Shown here one piece after another: positions 1-9,004 of a stretch of 64,000 nucleotides of DNA. Within the stretch, counting starts at the first letter, position 1. Each line of letters opens with the position of its first letter. The translations under genes and the position numbers were made by a program. This stretch comes from a virus: IMG/VR virus record IMGVR_UViG_3300036861_000507, positions 1-64,000 of that record; one strand, 5' to 3'. The notes under the pieces were generated by a model. The model made no database searches. It saw only the letters and a program-made list of their open reading frames with translations, and had not been told where the DNA came from.

Positions 1-1913
1 ATCAGCTTGGGATTGGCGATGCCGAGCCGGGTCTGGGCCTCGAGGCGCGCCTCGAGCAGCATCTCGCGCGCCGTGATCGGATCGGTTCTGAGCGTGGTGA
101 ACAGCTTGCCGTTGATGCCAGCCGGGATGCGTTGGCTCTCCTGCGCCCGCTTGATGAAGGCGGCCGCCTTGGCGATCTCCGGGGCGGGCTGGAGGCGCAG
201 ATCGTCGTCCTGGCGCACCGTGATGCTGCCGTCCTCTGCGACCGACATCTGCGGCCCGCTGCCGCGCTTGAGGTTGCCGCCCGAGATCGCCTTGACGGGA
301 TCGGACGTGCGCAACTCCTTGATCGTCTGCCAGTCCTTCGCGGCCTTGTCATAGACCTTGGCAGCCGAGGCGTAGCGTTCGCCCTGGGCCACACGCTCGG
401 AGGGGGCGAGGCTCGAGATGTGGGCGTAGGCCTCGTCCTCGGTCATGCTGGCGAGCGGCGCGGTGGCCTTGAAGCCCATCACGGCCTCGTCGAGCGCCCC
501 CTTGGCCTTGGACAGCTGGTTGGGAGTGAGGACGGTCCGGGCGCGGTCGAGCGCGGTCTGGCCGGCCTCGTCGGCCGGGACCACCCCGGTTCGGGCCGCC
601 TCCGCGGCGGCATCCTTCAGATCGCGCTGCGTGGTATCGGAGAGAGCGATGCGTGCCCTGGTGAGCAAGGCATGACGCCGCTTGGGGGAGAGGTGGAGGT
701 ACTTCCCGGAGGGCGGCTCTCCCGTCTCACTCGCTGGCTTGGAAGCGGGGAGTTGCGCGCCGTCGGCGTCGGTGGCGGGTTCGCCCTCTCCGGCTGGCTT
801 CATGCCGGCAAACGACGTGATCCCGCGTTGGGAGACGGGAAGCGGCTTGGCGTCTTTGGCCACCTCGAAGTGCATCGGGTCCGGCTTAGAGAAGTCCCCG
901 CCCCACTTGAGCCCCCACTTCGCGGCCACGCTGCGGGCGAGCTCCGGGTCGATGGCCCCCTTGGTGCCTTGCGCGTTCTCGGCCCAGTTGACGTCGATGG
1001 CGCGGCCGGAGGCATGCTCGGAGGGTGTATTGGTGCCGCGGATGTTGCGCGGATTGTAGCCGCCGGACTGGTCGCCCTTGATGTCGACGCCGGCCGCCTC
1101 CAGATCGCTGATCGCACCGGCGAAGCGCTCGGCATGATCGCCCGCCACCCGGAAGCCAGCCCCGGACCCGGTCCGGACCGTCGCCATGCCGTCGTTGTGG
1201 CGCTCGATCGGGAGCGTGCTCGATGGGGGTGGAAGGCCGGTGTCTTTGGTCCGCGCCGGCTGCTGCAGATCGCGGATGATCTGATCGAGCGCCTCGCCCC
1301 GGTTGATGCGCCAGTCGACGTTCTGCTCCTCGAGGTCATCCAGATGCTTTCTGCGCACCTCGTCCTTTTCGATCGGGGACAGGTATGGATTCTTGGAGAG
1401 CAGGCTGTCGTAGTCGGCCCTTGCAGAATCGAGGTCGCCAGACTGCGCCAGCCGGTTCTTGTGGTCCTCCAGCGCGTTGATGGAGGAGCGCGCCTGCTCC
1501 TTGCGGGCGAAGACCGAGCCCGTCCCGTACAGTTGGCGCTCGGTGCCGAACAGCTTGGCGTCATACTTCGGCTTGAGCTCGCTCGGGACGCCGGCAACGA
1601 ACTCCTTGGCGCGCTCCTTGTAGCCTTCGGCCCATTGGTCGGGGAAGCCTCCGGCTTGGCCGGGCTCGACCGCGCGCATCTGCTCGTCGAGGTCGCGCTC
1701 CTGCTGCCACTTGAACTCCTGGAACTTGGCCTCGGTCTCGAACTCCTTGGCGGCCATCTCGTGCTTGTAGAGCATGTCGCCGACGCCCGACACGGCACTG
1801 CCCAATTGCGCCATGCCCTGGCCGACGGCCGAGCCATCGGCGCGCGCGATGGCGCGCCCAGTGCGGGCGGAAGGCAAGCCGCCAAGATCATCGCGCGATG
1901 GCAACTTAGCCGT
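1..1913 (-). CDS. Internal virion protein with M15-type peptidase domain (3' end off window)
   Basis: The reading frame is open for 637 codons and runs off the left edge. The N-terminal ~200 residues are charged and helical, as in phage internal virion proteins. Residues ~245-350 resemble the M15 (VanY-like) peptidase fold: SEHASGRAID gives a zinc-ligand pattern at H300 and D307, and DPMHFE gives H348. A virion peptidase of this kind would cut peptidoglycan cross-bridges during DNA entry (inference). No ATG, GTG or TTG sits at the expected place. AAGGAG lies 7 nt before ACG at 1913, giving a MAKLPSRDDLG start typical of such proteins; the next in-frame option is TTG at 1904. It is the last virion gene seen in the late operon. 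Confidence 0.8.
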
Positions 1914-1926
1914 GACACAGCTCCTT
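1911..1926 (-). promoter_or_regulatory. Strong ribosome binding site with ACG initiator
   Basis: AAGGAG (1926-1921) is followed by a 7-nt spacer and then ACG GCT AAG. The frame upstream is closed by a TAA, and no usual start codon lies within normal distance. The site therefore argues for ACG initiation, or for an ATG changed to ACG by mutation or sequencing error. Confidence 0.6.
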
Positions 1927-1998
1927 GGTGATGTGGTCGTTTTGTGGGATTAACGCGAGCGCGCCGAATGTGATCAGACCACTGCGCATCAGGCGCAC

Positions 1999-2493
1999 CT
2001 AATAATAGTGGCCTGCAGACGCACGCCGCGGCGCATACTTGTCCGCGATCGAGGAAATCCCGCCGAGGATGGTCGCCCCCGCCTTGTAGTAGGAGCCCTG
2101 CTTGGCGGCCTGGCCCTCGAACCGGCGACCCTCGGCCTGCGCCTCCAGCCCGGCCCGGCGCGAGGCCCCGCCATAGCGCGCCATGCCCTCCTGCAACTCC
2201 CCGTACTCGGCGATGTCCTCGGAGAGGTTCAGAGAGGTGGGGTCGGTGGCGGAGAAGCCGGAGGCCGCGGCCCGGTTGGTCAGGGTCGACAGCGCGAGCT
2301 GCTTCTTGCGGCGGTACTGCTCGGCCTCCTGCTGGCCCTGCGCCATCTCCTCCTTGCCCTTGAGGTCGAGCTGGGCCGCCTCGTAGTTGGCGGCCTGCTG
2401 GGCCGACTTACCGGAGGCAAGCGTGCCCATGGTGCTGATGGCCGTTCCGGCCACCGTCGCCAACGTCGATGCGACCAATGCTAGTTCTGCCAT
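1999..2493 (-). CDS. Small internal virion protein (T7 gp14-like position)
   Basis: This 164-residue protein has an N-terminal hydrophobic/alanine-rich segment (~1-30), then a long helical stretch rich in Gln, Glu and Ala (~30-130). That is the usual shape of the small core protein ejected with the DNA in T7-like podoviruses. It sits between the GNAT-like gene and the large M15 virion gene, where gp14-type genes are expected. The role is inferred from position and shape; no catalytic motif is visible. Confidence 0.6.
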   Translation of the reverse strand: MAELALVASTLATVAGTAISTMGTLASGKSAQQAANYEAAQLDLKGKEEMAQGQQEAEQYRRKKQLALSTLTNRAAASGFSATDPTSLNLSEDIAEYGELQEGMARYGGASRRAGLEAQAEGRRFEGQAAKQGSYYKAGATILGGISSIADKYAPRRASAGHYY

Positions 2494-2496
2494 TCT

Positions 2497-2862
2497 TCAG
2501 GCGCTCCAGCGGTAGAAGTAGAGAGAGCGTTGATCCAGGGTGAAACCGAGGCTTCGAGCCCACGCCATGGCGCGCGGCTCGCTGGGATCGGCCTCCCAGT
2601 AAATGAAACGGATGCCGTCGCGGCGGGCCTCGGCGACAATGCGTTTGGCCGCACGCACGATGGCGACCTTGTGGTGAGCGCGGGCCTCCGGCGTCAGGTC
2701 GCAAAAAGCGAACCACCGCCCACGGCTCAGCGCCAGTCCGCCCATGCCGATGACGCGCCCGTCGACTTCGCCGACGATGCCCCGGATCGAGGGCTTGCTG
2801 GCGAGATCGGAGAAGCCGTCGATGTCGGCGCGCGTGGCGGCGCGCACGATCAGCCCGGCCAT
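2497..2862 (-). CDS. GNAT-fold acetyltransferase-like phage protein
   Basis: This 121-residue protein has the layout of a short GNAT domain: an N-terminal strand (GLIVRAATRADIDG), a central VDGRVIGMGGLAL strand pair, a helix starting near APIVRAAKR-like sequence, and a C-terminal SEPRAMAWARSLGF segment like the late GNAT helix. Small GNAT-like genes often lie beside tail tube B in podoviruses related to T7. The substrate is unknown, and a structural or assembly role is possible. It starts 1 nt upstream of the tail tube B stop and is co-transcribed. Confidence 0.6.
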   Translation of the reverse strand: MAGLIVRAATRADIDGFSDLASKPSIRGIVGEVDGRVIGMGGLALSRGRWFAFCDLTPEARAHHKVAIVRAAKRIVAEARRDGIRFIYWEADPSEPRAMAWARSLGFTLDQRSLYFYRWSA

Positions 2863-5800
2863 CTACCGCTCGGAAGTGACGACCGTTGGGACCATCGCCA
2901 GGATGGTTGCCGGCCGTGGCGATTTCCCACGCAGGACGATCCTGGAGTCCGGGCCCCACTGGTTCGGTATGGCCACCGCCGTCATGTCCAGCGCTCCCAG
3001 GATTTGATCGGGGTCGATGGTGGCGCCCTCGATCACGCGCGGAAGTGGATCGACGGTGCCCGTGTCGTCACCGTAGAAAACCCCGTTATTGTGAGTCTGG
3101 TAAAGGGCGAGCGCCAGCTGCGGTGTGCGCTTCTGCTGCGCCAGCGCCGTTCCCATCTCCGCGCCATAGGCCAGCTTCGCGCTCTTCCATGTCGGCTGGC
3201 GGAACGGCAGGCCGGCCACGGCATGGTGCACGCCGTCCGTCAGGCCCGTTAGCTGGACGTCCCCGCCCGTGTCGACGGTGTAGCGCGTCTGGACACCACT
3301 GACGTCCGGCGACAGGTCGACGTGTGGAGTGGAGCCCGTATCGAGGCTGCCCCATGCCACGACGGATTCGCCGATGAGATGCGGCGCCACCGCGTTGAGC
3401 AGCGTGGTGCGCCCCGTATCCGTGTATGACGCCGCACAATCCATCAGCCACGTGAGGCCACTATCGCCAACGCACTCAGATTGCGTCGCCCACTTCTCCA
3501 GGTAGCGCTTGGTCGCTCCGTTGATGGTGCGCCGGACGTGGTAGTAGACGGCGTCCTCGTCCTCTCCGGGCAGCACCATGGCCCGCTCGACCGCCGGATT
3601 GGTGCCGGTGTCCGAGACCCATGTGGTCCAGCACACCACTTCCTCTTTCGGCTCGTAGGTGAGAATGGCGACCGTGCCGTCGCCGAGCACCACATGCAGC
3701 CGTGTATCCGGCTGCCGCTGCACCGCCACCGAGACGATGCCGGCCGCCAGCAGGTCGGGCACCAGCAAGGTCAGGTCGGAGGATTCGTAATCCCCGAAGG
3801 CCGACTGCGTCGGCCCGATCAGGTGCACGCGCTTGTTGGAGCGCTGCACATGCAGCGCCTTGTCGTCGAGCGGCAGGGCGCGCAGGTTGCCGGAGCCCTG
3901 GGTGGAGAACGTCCGCGCCGCACTGTTGTCGGGCGTGACTGGCTCGTCGAGCGAGGAGGAGGTCAGCGCCAGTTCCGCACCGGCCGTGCCGATGATGAGG
4001 CGCAGCTTGGAGATCAGGAAGCGGATGGCGTCGACGGGGCCCGAGCCCAAGGTGCGGATGATGGGCCCGGCGTCGCCCTCGGCGGTGTCGTCGAAGTTCT
4101 CGTAGTCATCGGACACGGACAGGAACAGGCTACCGCCCTGGGCATGGGCCAGCCGTCCCCCGTGCAGGGCAATCGCGGTCGGGAAGCCCCGCGCGTCCGA
4201 CCAGTAGCCCTGCTGCCAGTTGTTGGTGGCGGCGCTGGTGCCGGTGTCGGAGAAGCGGCTGAGCACCTCGATGTCGACGCTGGTATTGGAATTGTAGCCG
4301 GTGATGCGCGCCACGCCGGTGACGCCGCCGCCGAGGTAGGTGATCGTGACCACTGCGACACCCGACGAATAACCCGTCAGCACGGCCCGGTACCAGACCG
4401 CGATGTTGCTATCCTTGTCGTCGATGGTTTCGGTGAACGTCCCGGTATCGGTGAAGCCGAGCGCGGGGCGGAAGCCGAGGTCGGGGCCATCGAACGACTT
4501 CTGGATTTCGATGTTGCCCGCCCATACTCCCGACCCGGAAACGACGATGCGGCGCTCGTTGGTGGTGTTGGGCGTCCCGGTGTCGCTCAGGCCAGTGACC
4601 TTGACGACCTCCGTGGCCGCCAGGAATGCACCGAGCCGCCATACCCCGGTCTGGCCATTGGTGAAGATGCGCAACAGCGCTCCCACGTGCCCCGCCCTGA
4701 AGAACGGGACCGTAGATCGCAGCGTCGTGTTGCCAAACCGCTGGTTGACATAGAGCGTCGCCGATGAGGAGGCAGACGACAGGAACGGGCCGTTGTCGGG
4801 AGCGTAGTCGACCACCGACCAGGACCGCCCGGTGCCCCGGCGCTCGATCTTGGAGGGCCGGACCCCGTCGCAGTCGACATAGACCACGTCGGCCGATTGA
4901 TCGTAGCGGACGTTGTCGAGGTCGTTGCGGTCCCAGGGTGCCGTGATCTCCACCGTTCCCGAATCGCCAATGGCGATCGACTGCACGATGCGGTCGATGA
5001 TGGCGTCGGTCTGAAGCGTGATGTGGAAGTTGCCGGTCGGGGTGAAGGCGAGGTTGTGGTAGCCGGTGCCGAGCGCGGCTTCCGAGATGTAATCATCATC
5101 CCCCGCAGTCGAGCCCACGCGCAGGATGACGGGGCCGCGCGAGACCGCGAGCGCGAGCGAATGCTCCGTGCCGGTGTCGCTGACGATCACGCGCTTGGTG
5201 GCCTTGGCCAAAGCGCCGATCGAGGACGCATTGAGCGTCATGATGCCGTTGGAGCGCTTCACCTGCTGCGCCACGTCGGCCGTGAACATCTCGATCTCGG
5301 CGACGATCAGCTCGGTGTCGCCGTCGACGGCCGTGAAATTGAGCCGCCAATAGCGGAAGGCTTCTATCGTGCCGGTATCGGCATCGGGCCGTGTGAAGCT
5401 GCGCTTCTCGCTGAGGGCCCATGCAGTCTGCGCCGAGCGGGAATCGACCGTGGTCCAGCCGGCACCCGTATCGACGTCGTTGTACTGCAGGGTCCAGGCG
5501 GTGGGCGCATTGTTGAGGTGCCCCGCAATAGAGCCTGCCCGCACCGAATAGGAACGGATCGCCTTGGTGTTGCCGGCCCCGAAGTTGACCTTCCACCAGG
5601 ATGGCAAGCGGCTGCCGCCGGCCCCGGTGTCCTGCCAGTTGGTGCCGACATTGTCGTCGGCGGCCTGATAGGCGGCCGCGCCACTGATCGTTGCGTCGGG
5701 ATCGGTCTCGCCACCGCCAGCGGCGCCAACGGTATTCTCCGAGGACGCCGATACGGTCACACCGTTGGTCGTCGCCGACGTCATCTGCGGAATCTGGTCG

Positions 5801-6192
5801 ACGGCCGCGGTGGCAAAGGCCCCGCCCGTGCTGGCGTTCGCCCAGCCGGTGTCGGAGACGCTGACGGTGGTGTCGACCTTCGGCCGTGAGAGCAGCGCCA
5901 GGGCATGCGCATCCGCACCCAGCCAGATGCGCATCTTCTGATGCGTCAGCTCGGGCAGTGCGACGTCGTCGGTGGAGGCGACGAACTCCAGGAATTCCGC
6001 TCCGGTATCGTTGAGCGAGGAGCCGAAGAACTTCGTGCCCGGCCGGATCGACATCGAACCTTGGGTCGCCGGCATCCAATTTTCGTAGCTTTCCGCCGAT
6101 AGCCGCGTGCGCTCCACGTCCACGCGCGCGAGCGCCTTGGGGGAGATGAGCCCGCGGTTAAACGACAAAAATGGAGGGTTGGTTCTCGCCAA
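2863..6192 (-). CDS. Tail tubular protein B-like, DTG-rich
   Basis: At 1109 residues this is the largest virion gene seen. The N-terminus (MARTNPPFLSFNRGLISP, then NWMPATQGSMSIRPGTKFFG) is typical of the T7 gp12-like nozzle protein. So are WSDARGFPTAIALHGGRLAHA, EGDAGPIIRTLGSGPVDAIR and DAVYYHVRRTING further on. It should form the tail tip below tail tube A. It carries 14 copies of Asp-Thr-Gly and two of Asp-Ser-Gly (the latter near residues ~405 and ~905), many of them at loop positions where remembered homologues look shorter. Codons for the tripeptide vary, so this is not a recent DNA repeat. Confidence 0.9.
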   Translation of the reverse strand: MARTNPPFLSFNRGLISPKALARVDVERTRLSAESYENWMPATQGSMSIRPGTKFFGSSLNDTGAEFLEFVASTDDVALPELTHQKMRIWLGADAHALALLSRPKVDTTVSVSDTGWANASTGGAFATAAVDQIPQMTSATTNGVTVSASSENTVGAAGGGETDPDATISGAAAYQAADDNVGTNWQDTGAGGSRLPSWWKVNFGAGNTKAIRSYSVRAGSIAGHLNNAPTAWTLQYNDVDTGAGWTTVDSRSAQTAWALSEKRSFTRPDADTGTIEAFRYWRLNFTAVDGDTELIVAEIEMFTADVAQQVKRSNGIMTLNASSIGALAKATKRVIVSDTGTEHSLALAVSRGPVILRVGSTAGDDDYISEAALGTGYHNLAFTPTGNFHITLQTDAIIDRIVQSIAIGDSGTVEITAPWDRNDLDNVRYDQSADVVYVDCDGVRPSKIERRGTGRSWSVVDYAPDNGPFLSSASSSATLYVNQRFGNTTLRSTVPFFRAGHVGALLRIFTNGQTGVWRLGAFLAATEVVKVTGLSDTGTPNTTNERRIVVSGSGVWAGNIEIQKSFDGPDLGFRPALGFTDTGTFTETIDDKDSNIAVWYRAVLTGYSSGVAVVTITYLGGGVTGVARITGYNSNTSVDIEVLSRFSDTGTSAATNNWQQGYWSDARGFPTAIALHGGRLAHAQGGSLFLSVSDDYENFDDTAEGDAGPIIRTLGSGPVDAIRFLISKLRLIIGTAGAELALTSSSLDEPVTPDNSAARTFSTQGSGNLRALPLDDKALHVQRSNKRVHLIGPTQSAFGDYESSDLTLLVPDLLAAGIVSVAVQRQPDTRLHVVLGDGTVAILTYEPKEEVVCWTTWVSDTGTNPAVERAMVLPGEDEDAVYYHVRRTINGATKRYLEKWATQSECVGDSGLTWLMDCAASYTDTGRTTLLNAVAPHLIGESVVAWGSLDTGSTPHVDLSPDVSGVQTRYTVDTGGDVQLTGLTDGVHHAVAGLPFRQPTWKSAKLAYGAEMGTALAQQKRTPQLALALYQTHNNGVFYGDDTGTVDPLPRVIEGATIDPDQILGALDMTAVAIPNQWGPDSRIVLRGKSPRPATILAMVPTVVTSER

Positions 6193-6198
6193 GGCTGG

Positions 6199-6843
6199 CT
6201 ATCCTATGAGGTTGCCGCGCGATCCGCGGTCGCGATTGCCGCCCGTTCCGCCCCAGCGCGCCCGAGTCCAGGACGATGGCGGCGGGAATTTCGGCTGCGG
6301 CTGATCCATCGCGTCGTAATTGAGCGCAGTGCGCCGCGCCTTGTCGCGATCCTTGGCGATGCGCTCCTTCAGCGACTCCTTCTGGGTCAGGCGCATGCAC
6401 ACGCGGTCCGCTAGGTGCAATTCCACGAAGCGCGAGAAGTGCGCCGTCCAGCGCTGCAGGTCGAGCCCGAGCCCCGTGTCGTTCGACACGTAGCGCACGT
6501 AGATCGGGGTGTTGTCGGCCGACCAGAAGTTGTCGTCGTCGTAGTAGTGCAGCAGGGGATAGGCGAAGTACTCGTCCTGCGAGACGCCGATGGTCCTGAC
6601 CCAATCCGACGGCTTGGCGAACACCTTGGGGAATCCGAACTCCGGCGTCACCCCGGTGTCGGCATCGGCCTTGATGGTCTCCATGGCGAAGTTCCAGGAG
6701 CCGGAGGCGATGGCCTCCGCCACCACCTGGTCGTAGACCGCCACGATCTCGCGCCCGGCCTCGACCGCCTCTCCCGTGTCGGAGAGGCGCCGATGCCCGA
6801 GCTCGCCGAGACAGTTGTTAAAAACAGCTAGCTTGGTTGTCAC
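6199..6843 (-). CDS. Tail tubular protein A-like
   Basis: This 214-residue protein matches the T7 gp11-like adaptor family. The N-terminus is FNNCLGELGHRRL, followed by SWNFAMETIKAD, EFGFPKVFAKPSDWVRT, YFAYPLLHYYDDD and PIYVRYVSN. It joins the portal to the nozzle. Three Asp-Thr-Gly tripeptides interrupt the pattern (after RRLS, after ADA, and after SN). It lies directly upstream of tail tube B, separated by 6 nt, the normal order for this module. Confidence 0.88.
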   Translation of the reverse strand: MTTKLAVFNNCLGELGHRRLSDTGEAVEAGREIVAVYDQVVAEAIASGSWNFAMETIKADADTGVTPEFGFPKVFAKPSDWVRTIGVSQDEYFAYPLLHYYDDDNFWSADNTPIYVRYVSNDTGLGLDLQRWTAHFSRFVELHLADRVCMRLTQKESLKERIAKDRDKARRTALNYDAMDQPQPKFPPPSSWTRARWGGTGGNRDRGSRGNLIG

Positions 6844-6844
6844 G

Positions 6845-7348
6845 TCAGTCCGCCTTCTGCGTCATGGGCTTGCGGCCCGTCCACGGCAGGCCGGTCTTGA
6901 CGTCGACGGGGCAGGCCTTGCCGGTCGCGGGATCGACACTGGGGCCGATGCAGGAGACGTAGAGCCCATCCGCCTGGCCATGCATGTTCTTGCGGATGTC
7001 CAAAACCATGATGTCCGCGCAGAAGGCGAGGTCGTCGGCCACGAGGCGAATTTCCGCCCCCGCCACCGTCGACTTGGCAGCAGCGTTGGCCTGCGCCTGC
7101 ATCCTGTGCGCCACGAACGCCCAGAAGTCGGGGTTGAGCGCATCCTCGAAGTCCCAGCCGAGCGGCATCTGGGCCCGCTGCGGCAGCGAGAAATGCCCCT
7201 CCGGCTGGAGCCGGTCGGGCGGCAGCTTGCGCACCTGCGACTCGCGCAGCTTCTGCGCCCTGACCGTGGAGATATTCTGGGCGGCTGCGGGGGCTGGCGT
7301 TGCGGAAGTCGGTTGAGGTGCCGCCTTGGCGGCCACAGGAGTCGACAT
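6845..7348 (-). CDS. Conserved-looking virion-module protein of unknown function
   Basis: This 167-residue protein has a Pro/Ala-rich N-terminus (1-30), a basic helix (RAQKLRESQVRKL), a middle segment with GWDFEDALNPDFWAFVA, and a C-terminus with repeated Cys-Pro-Val and DVKTGLPWTGRKP. I do not recognise the family. Its place between the capsid module and tail tube A suggests a head-tail or head decoration role. Its 3' end lies 1 nt from the tail tube A start, so the two are co-translated. Confidence 0.6.
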   Translation of the reverse strand: MSTPVAAKAAPQPTSATPAPAAAQNISTVRAQKLRESQVRKLPPDRLQPEGHFSLPQRAQMPLGWDFEDALNPDFWAFVAHRMQAQANAAAKSTVAGAEIRLVADDLAFCADIMVLDIRKNMHGQADGLYVSCIGPSVDPATGKACPVDVKTGLPWTGRKPMTQKAD

Positions 7349-7381
7349 GAGATGTGGTGTCCTTCAGTGGTTGGGACGAAC

Positions 7382-7411
7382 AAAAGGGGCCGGCACCGAA
7401 GCGCCGACCCC
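7382..7411 (-). terminator. Rho-independent terminator after the capsid module
   Basis: On the minus strand a GC-rich stem (GGGGTCGGC...GCCGGCCCC) with a TTCG-type loop is followed directly by TTTTG. It lies between the 91-residue virion gene and the next cistron. The position recalls the partial terminator downstream of the capsid gene in T7, which raises capsid transcript levels relative to tail genes. Confidence 0.8.
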
Positions 7412-7431
7412 GAGATTGTGACGAAGCGGGA

Positions 7432-7707
7432 TCAACCCGTATCGCCGATGAGCGTGCCGGGACCGGTGGTGCCCTGCGTCGCGCCAGTGTCCTGCACCGG
7501 AGCAAACGCAGCGGACCTGATGATCCTGGTCGTGCCAGCCAGTCCACCGGCGAGAATCAGGTCGCCGCTGTCCACACCCATATCGCCGGCATCAGCGAAG
7601 AACCCGGCAACATCCAGAACCGTCCCGGTGTCGGTATAGCTCCAGATCTTGCCGCCGGTGATGCCCTGCGAGATGAGCTTCAGCTTATCCTTGGAATAGG
7701 TAGCCAT
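7432..7707 (-). CDS. Small head/structural protein, DTG-rich
   Basis: This 91-residue protein starts MATYSKDKLKLISQGITGGKIW, followed by an AGFFADAGDMGVDSGDLI segment. This resembles the small proteins encoded just after the capsid gene in many podoviruses. It carries three Asp-Thr-Gly tripeptides, the last forming the C-terminus (IGDTG). It is probably a capsid-associated or decoration protein (inference from position). It is the last cistron before the terminator at 7382-7411. Confidence 0.65.
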   Translation of the reverse strand: MATYSKDKLKLISQGITGGKIWSYTDTGTVLDVAGFFADAGDMGVDSGDLILAGGLAGTTRIIRSAAFAPVQDTGATQGTTGPGTLIGDTG

Positions 7708-7721
7708 GTGGTTGCCCTCCC

Positions 7722-8816
7722 TTAGATCGCCGACGCGTCATGCAGGAACTGCACGATGCCCGACTGTTGCAGGAGCTTGGCGCCGGTGAACGAGGAGGCA
7801 CGCGCGAACGAATAGTCCTGCTCGTCGTCGTAGCCGATCTTGGTGTCGAGACCCTCTCCCGAGTCGAACGCGGAACCGACGGCATCGCGATGGTAGAAGT
7901 AGCACTTCTCGCTTGCCGTCCCGACGCCGGTGAGGTTGGGATGGAAGATCCAGTTGAAGCCTGCCCAGCGCATCATGCGCCGTGCCGGCCCCGCGAGGAA
8001 CTTCATCTCGACGTAGTCGATCTTGGTGGCCTCGGGGATTTGCATGATGTAGCCGCGCACCGCAGGGGTGGCGACGGCGAACATCTTGTCCTCCTCCTCG
8101 ACGGGCACCTCGTTCTCGCCGAGCGTCACCATCGCCTTCGCGGCAACTGACAGCGCGAAGGTCGCGGCCGCGCCGAGGTTCGAGGTCGCCGTGTCGAGCT
8201 GCGTGATGACGTCAGCATCGAGACGGCGGTTCAGAACCTTGCGCGTGGTCTCCTGCATCAACCTCTTCTGGTCGCCCTGCGACTGGAAGATGTTGAACCT
8301 CGTCTTTCGCACGAGGTCATGCCTGCTATGTTCGCTTGAGGTCGCTACTCTCAAACCGCGTCGGTATTGACGCTGCTTCGGATTGCTCCGAAGGCCAGAC
8401 CATATCATCACCCCTGTGGGGTGCTGGGCGCTTCGGGCCGCTTGGCCCTACTCCTCGAAAGGATGGTCGTTGCACCTTCCGATGTGGGAATTCCCACATC
8501 GGCTTGGCTCAGGATTGTCCCGATGGGAGGTTCCCTGAGTTCACCCAGTTTGCGACGTGCATTGCTGCACGAAGGAGCCGCATGACTCGACCAGCGTCGC
8601 GGTCGTCTGGGTCATTGAATCGGCGCGAGCCGGGATCAGACCGTTGATACCGCGGGTTACTGCAGCGGCACCGCCACTGCCGGCGACCAGGAACGTCGCC
8701 TGGTTGCCCTTGATCACGGCCTCGGTAACAGTCGTTTGCCGAAGCCACGACATACCCTCTTCAAAGGTCGCCACGATCTGCTGGCGATATTGAATTTGGG
8801 GTGCGCTTTCTGCCAT
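7722..8816 (-). CDS. Major capsid protein, two exons (8816-8585 and about 8323-7722)
   Basis: Exon 1 encodes MAESAPQIQYRQQIV to TATLVE, and exon 2 resumes at HDLVRKTRFNIFQSQGDQ and runs to the stop at 7722. Together they make a ~277-residue capsid protein of the T7/P22-sized podovirus type, a family in which TL-x-E-x-HD runs on without a break. The reading frames on either side of the gap do not join unless 8584-8324 is removed. The start is ATG at 8816, 9 nt after AGGAG; the ATG at 8825 touches the ribosome site and is less likely. Unspliced RNA would give only short truncated products. Confidence 0.85.
8324..8584 (-). ncRNA. Group I intron inside the capsid gene
   Basis: The interval holds the conserved core of a group I intron. 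AACUCAGGGAACCUCC is followed by GGACAAUCCUGAGCCAAGCC, with P4 formed by CTCAGG (8539-8534) and CCTGAG (8513-8508). A perfect P6 hairpin lies at 8502-8479. P7 is GACCAT (8468-8463) with ATGGTC (8403-8398), and a P9 hairpin lies at 8393-8376. At the 5' site, exon GAGT pairs with intron GCTC to give P1 with the expected U-G pair. Intron CATGC pairs with exon GCATG as P10. The frame requires exon 2 to begin at 8323, one base off the usual terminal G. No internal ORF is present. Confidence 0.88.
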
Positions 8817-9004
8817 TGTTGGCATCTCCTAGTTGGTTGAGATGCCGTCGTTCTGGTTGTCCTTTTCCGATGCGTTCACGGGTTGCCCCGCCGCGAGGAC
8901 GAGGGCCGCTTGCGCAGCCAAAGGCGCTTCACGAACGGTGGGTGGAAAATGACTGCCGTCCTGGCGCCGGCGAGCCGGGTTGGCCAGACGTTGGCAGTCT
9001 GGTA
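8817..9004. other. Capsid leader region with small inverted repeat
   Basis: This 188-nt stretch between scaffold stop and capsid start has no convincing gene. It contains the inverted repeat CCAGAC-N7-GTCTGG (8984-9002) and the capsid ribosome site AGGAG near 8826-8830. A promoter or processing site for strong capsid expression is possible, but I see no clear promoter. Confidence 0.4.

Noticed and set aside
800-1918. 372-codon minus-strand frame starting GTG
   Set aside because: Ser/Arg/Pro-rich shadow; the frame one base over carries the real protein.
132-1931. Long plus-strand frame over the left end
   Set aside because: Composition is Gly/Leu/Val/Arg-biased in the shadow manner, and the opposite minus-strand frame gives a coherent virion protein with M15 motifs.
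3481-4767. 428-codon plus-strand frame opposite tail tube B
   Set aside because: Shadow of the tail protein gene; no family likeness.
8338-8411. N-terminal extension of capsid exon 2 (MMIWSGLRSN onward)
   Set aside because: This is intron sequence read through; homology to capsid begins only at HDLVRKT.
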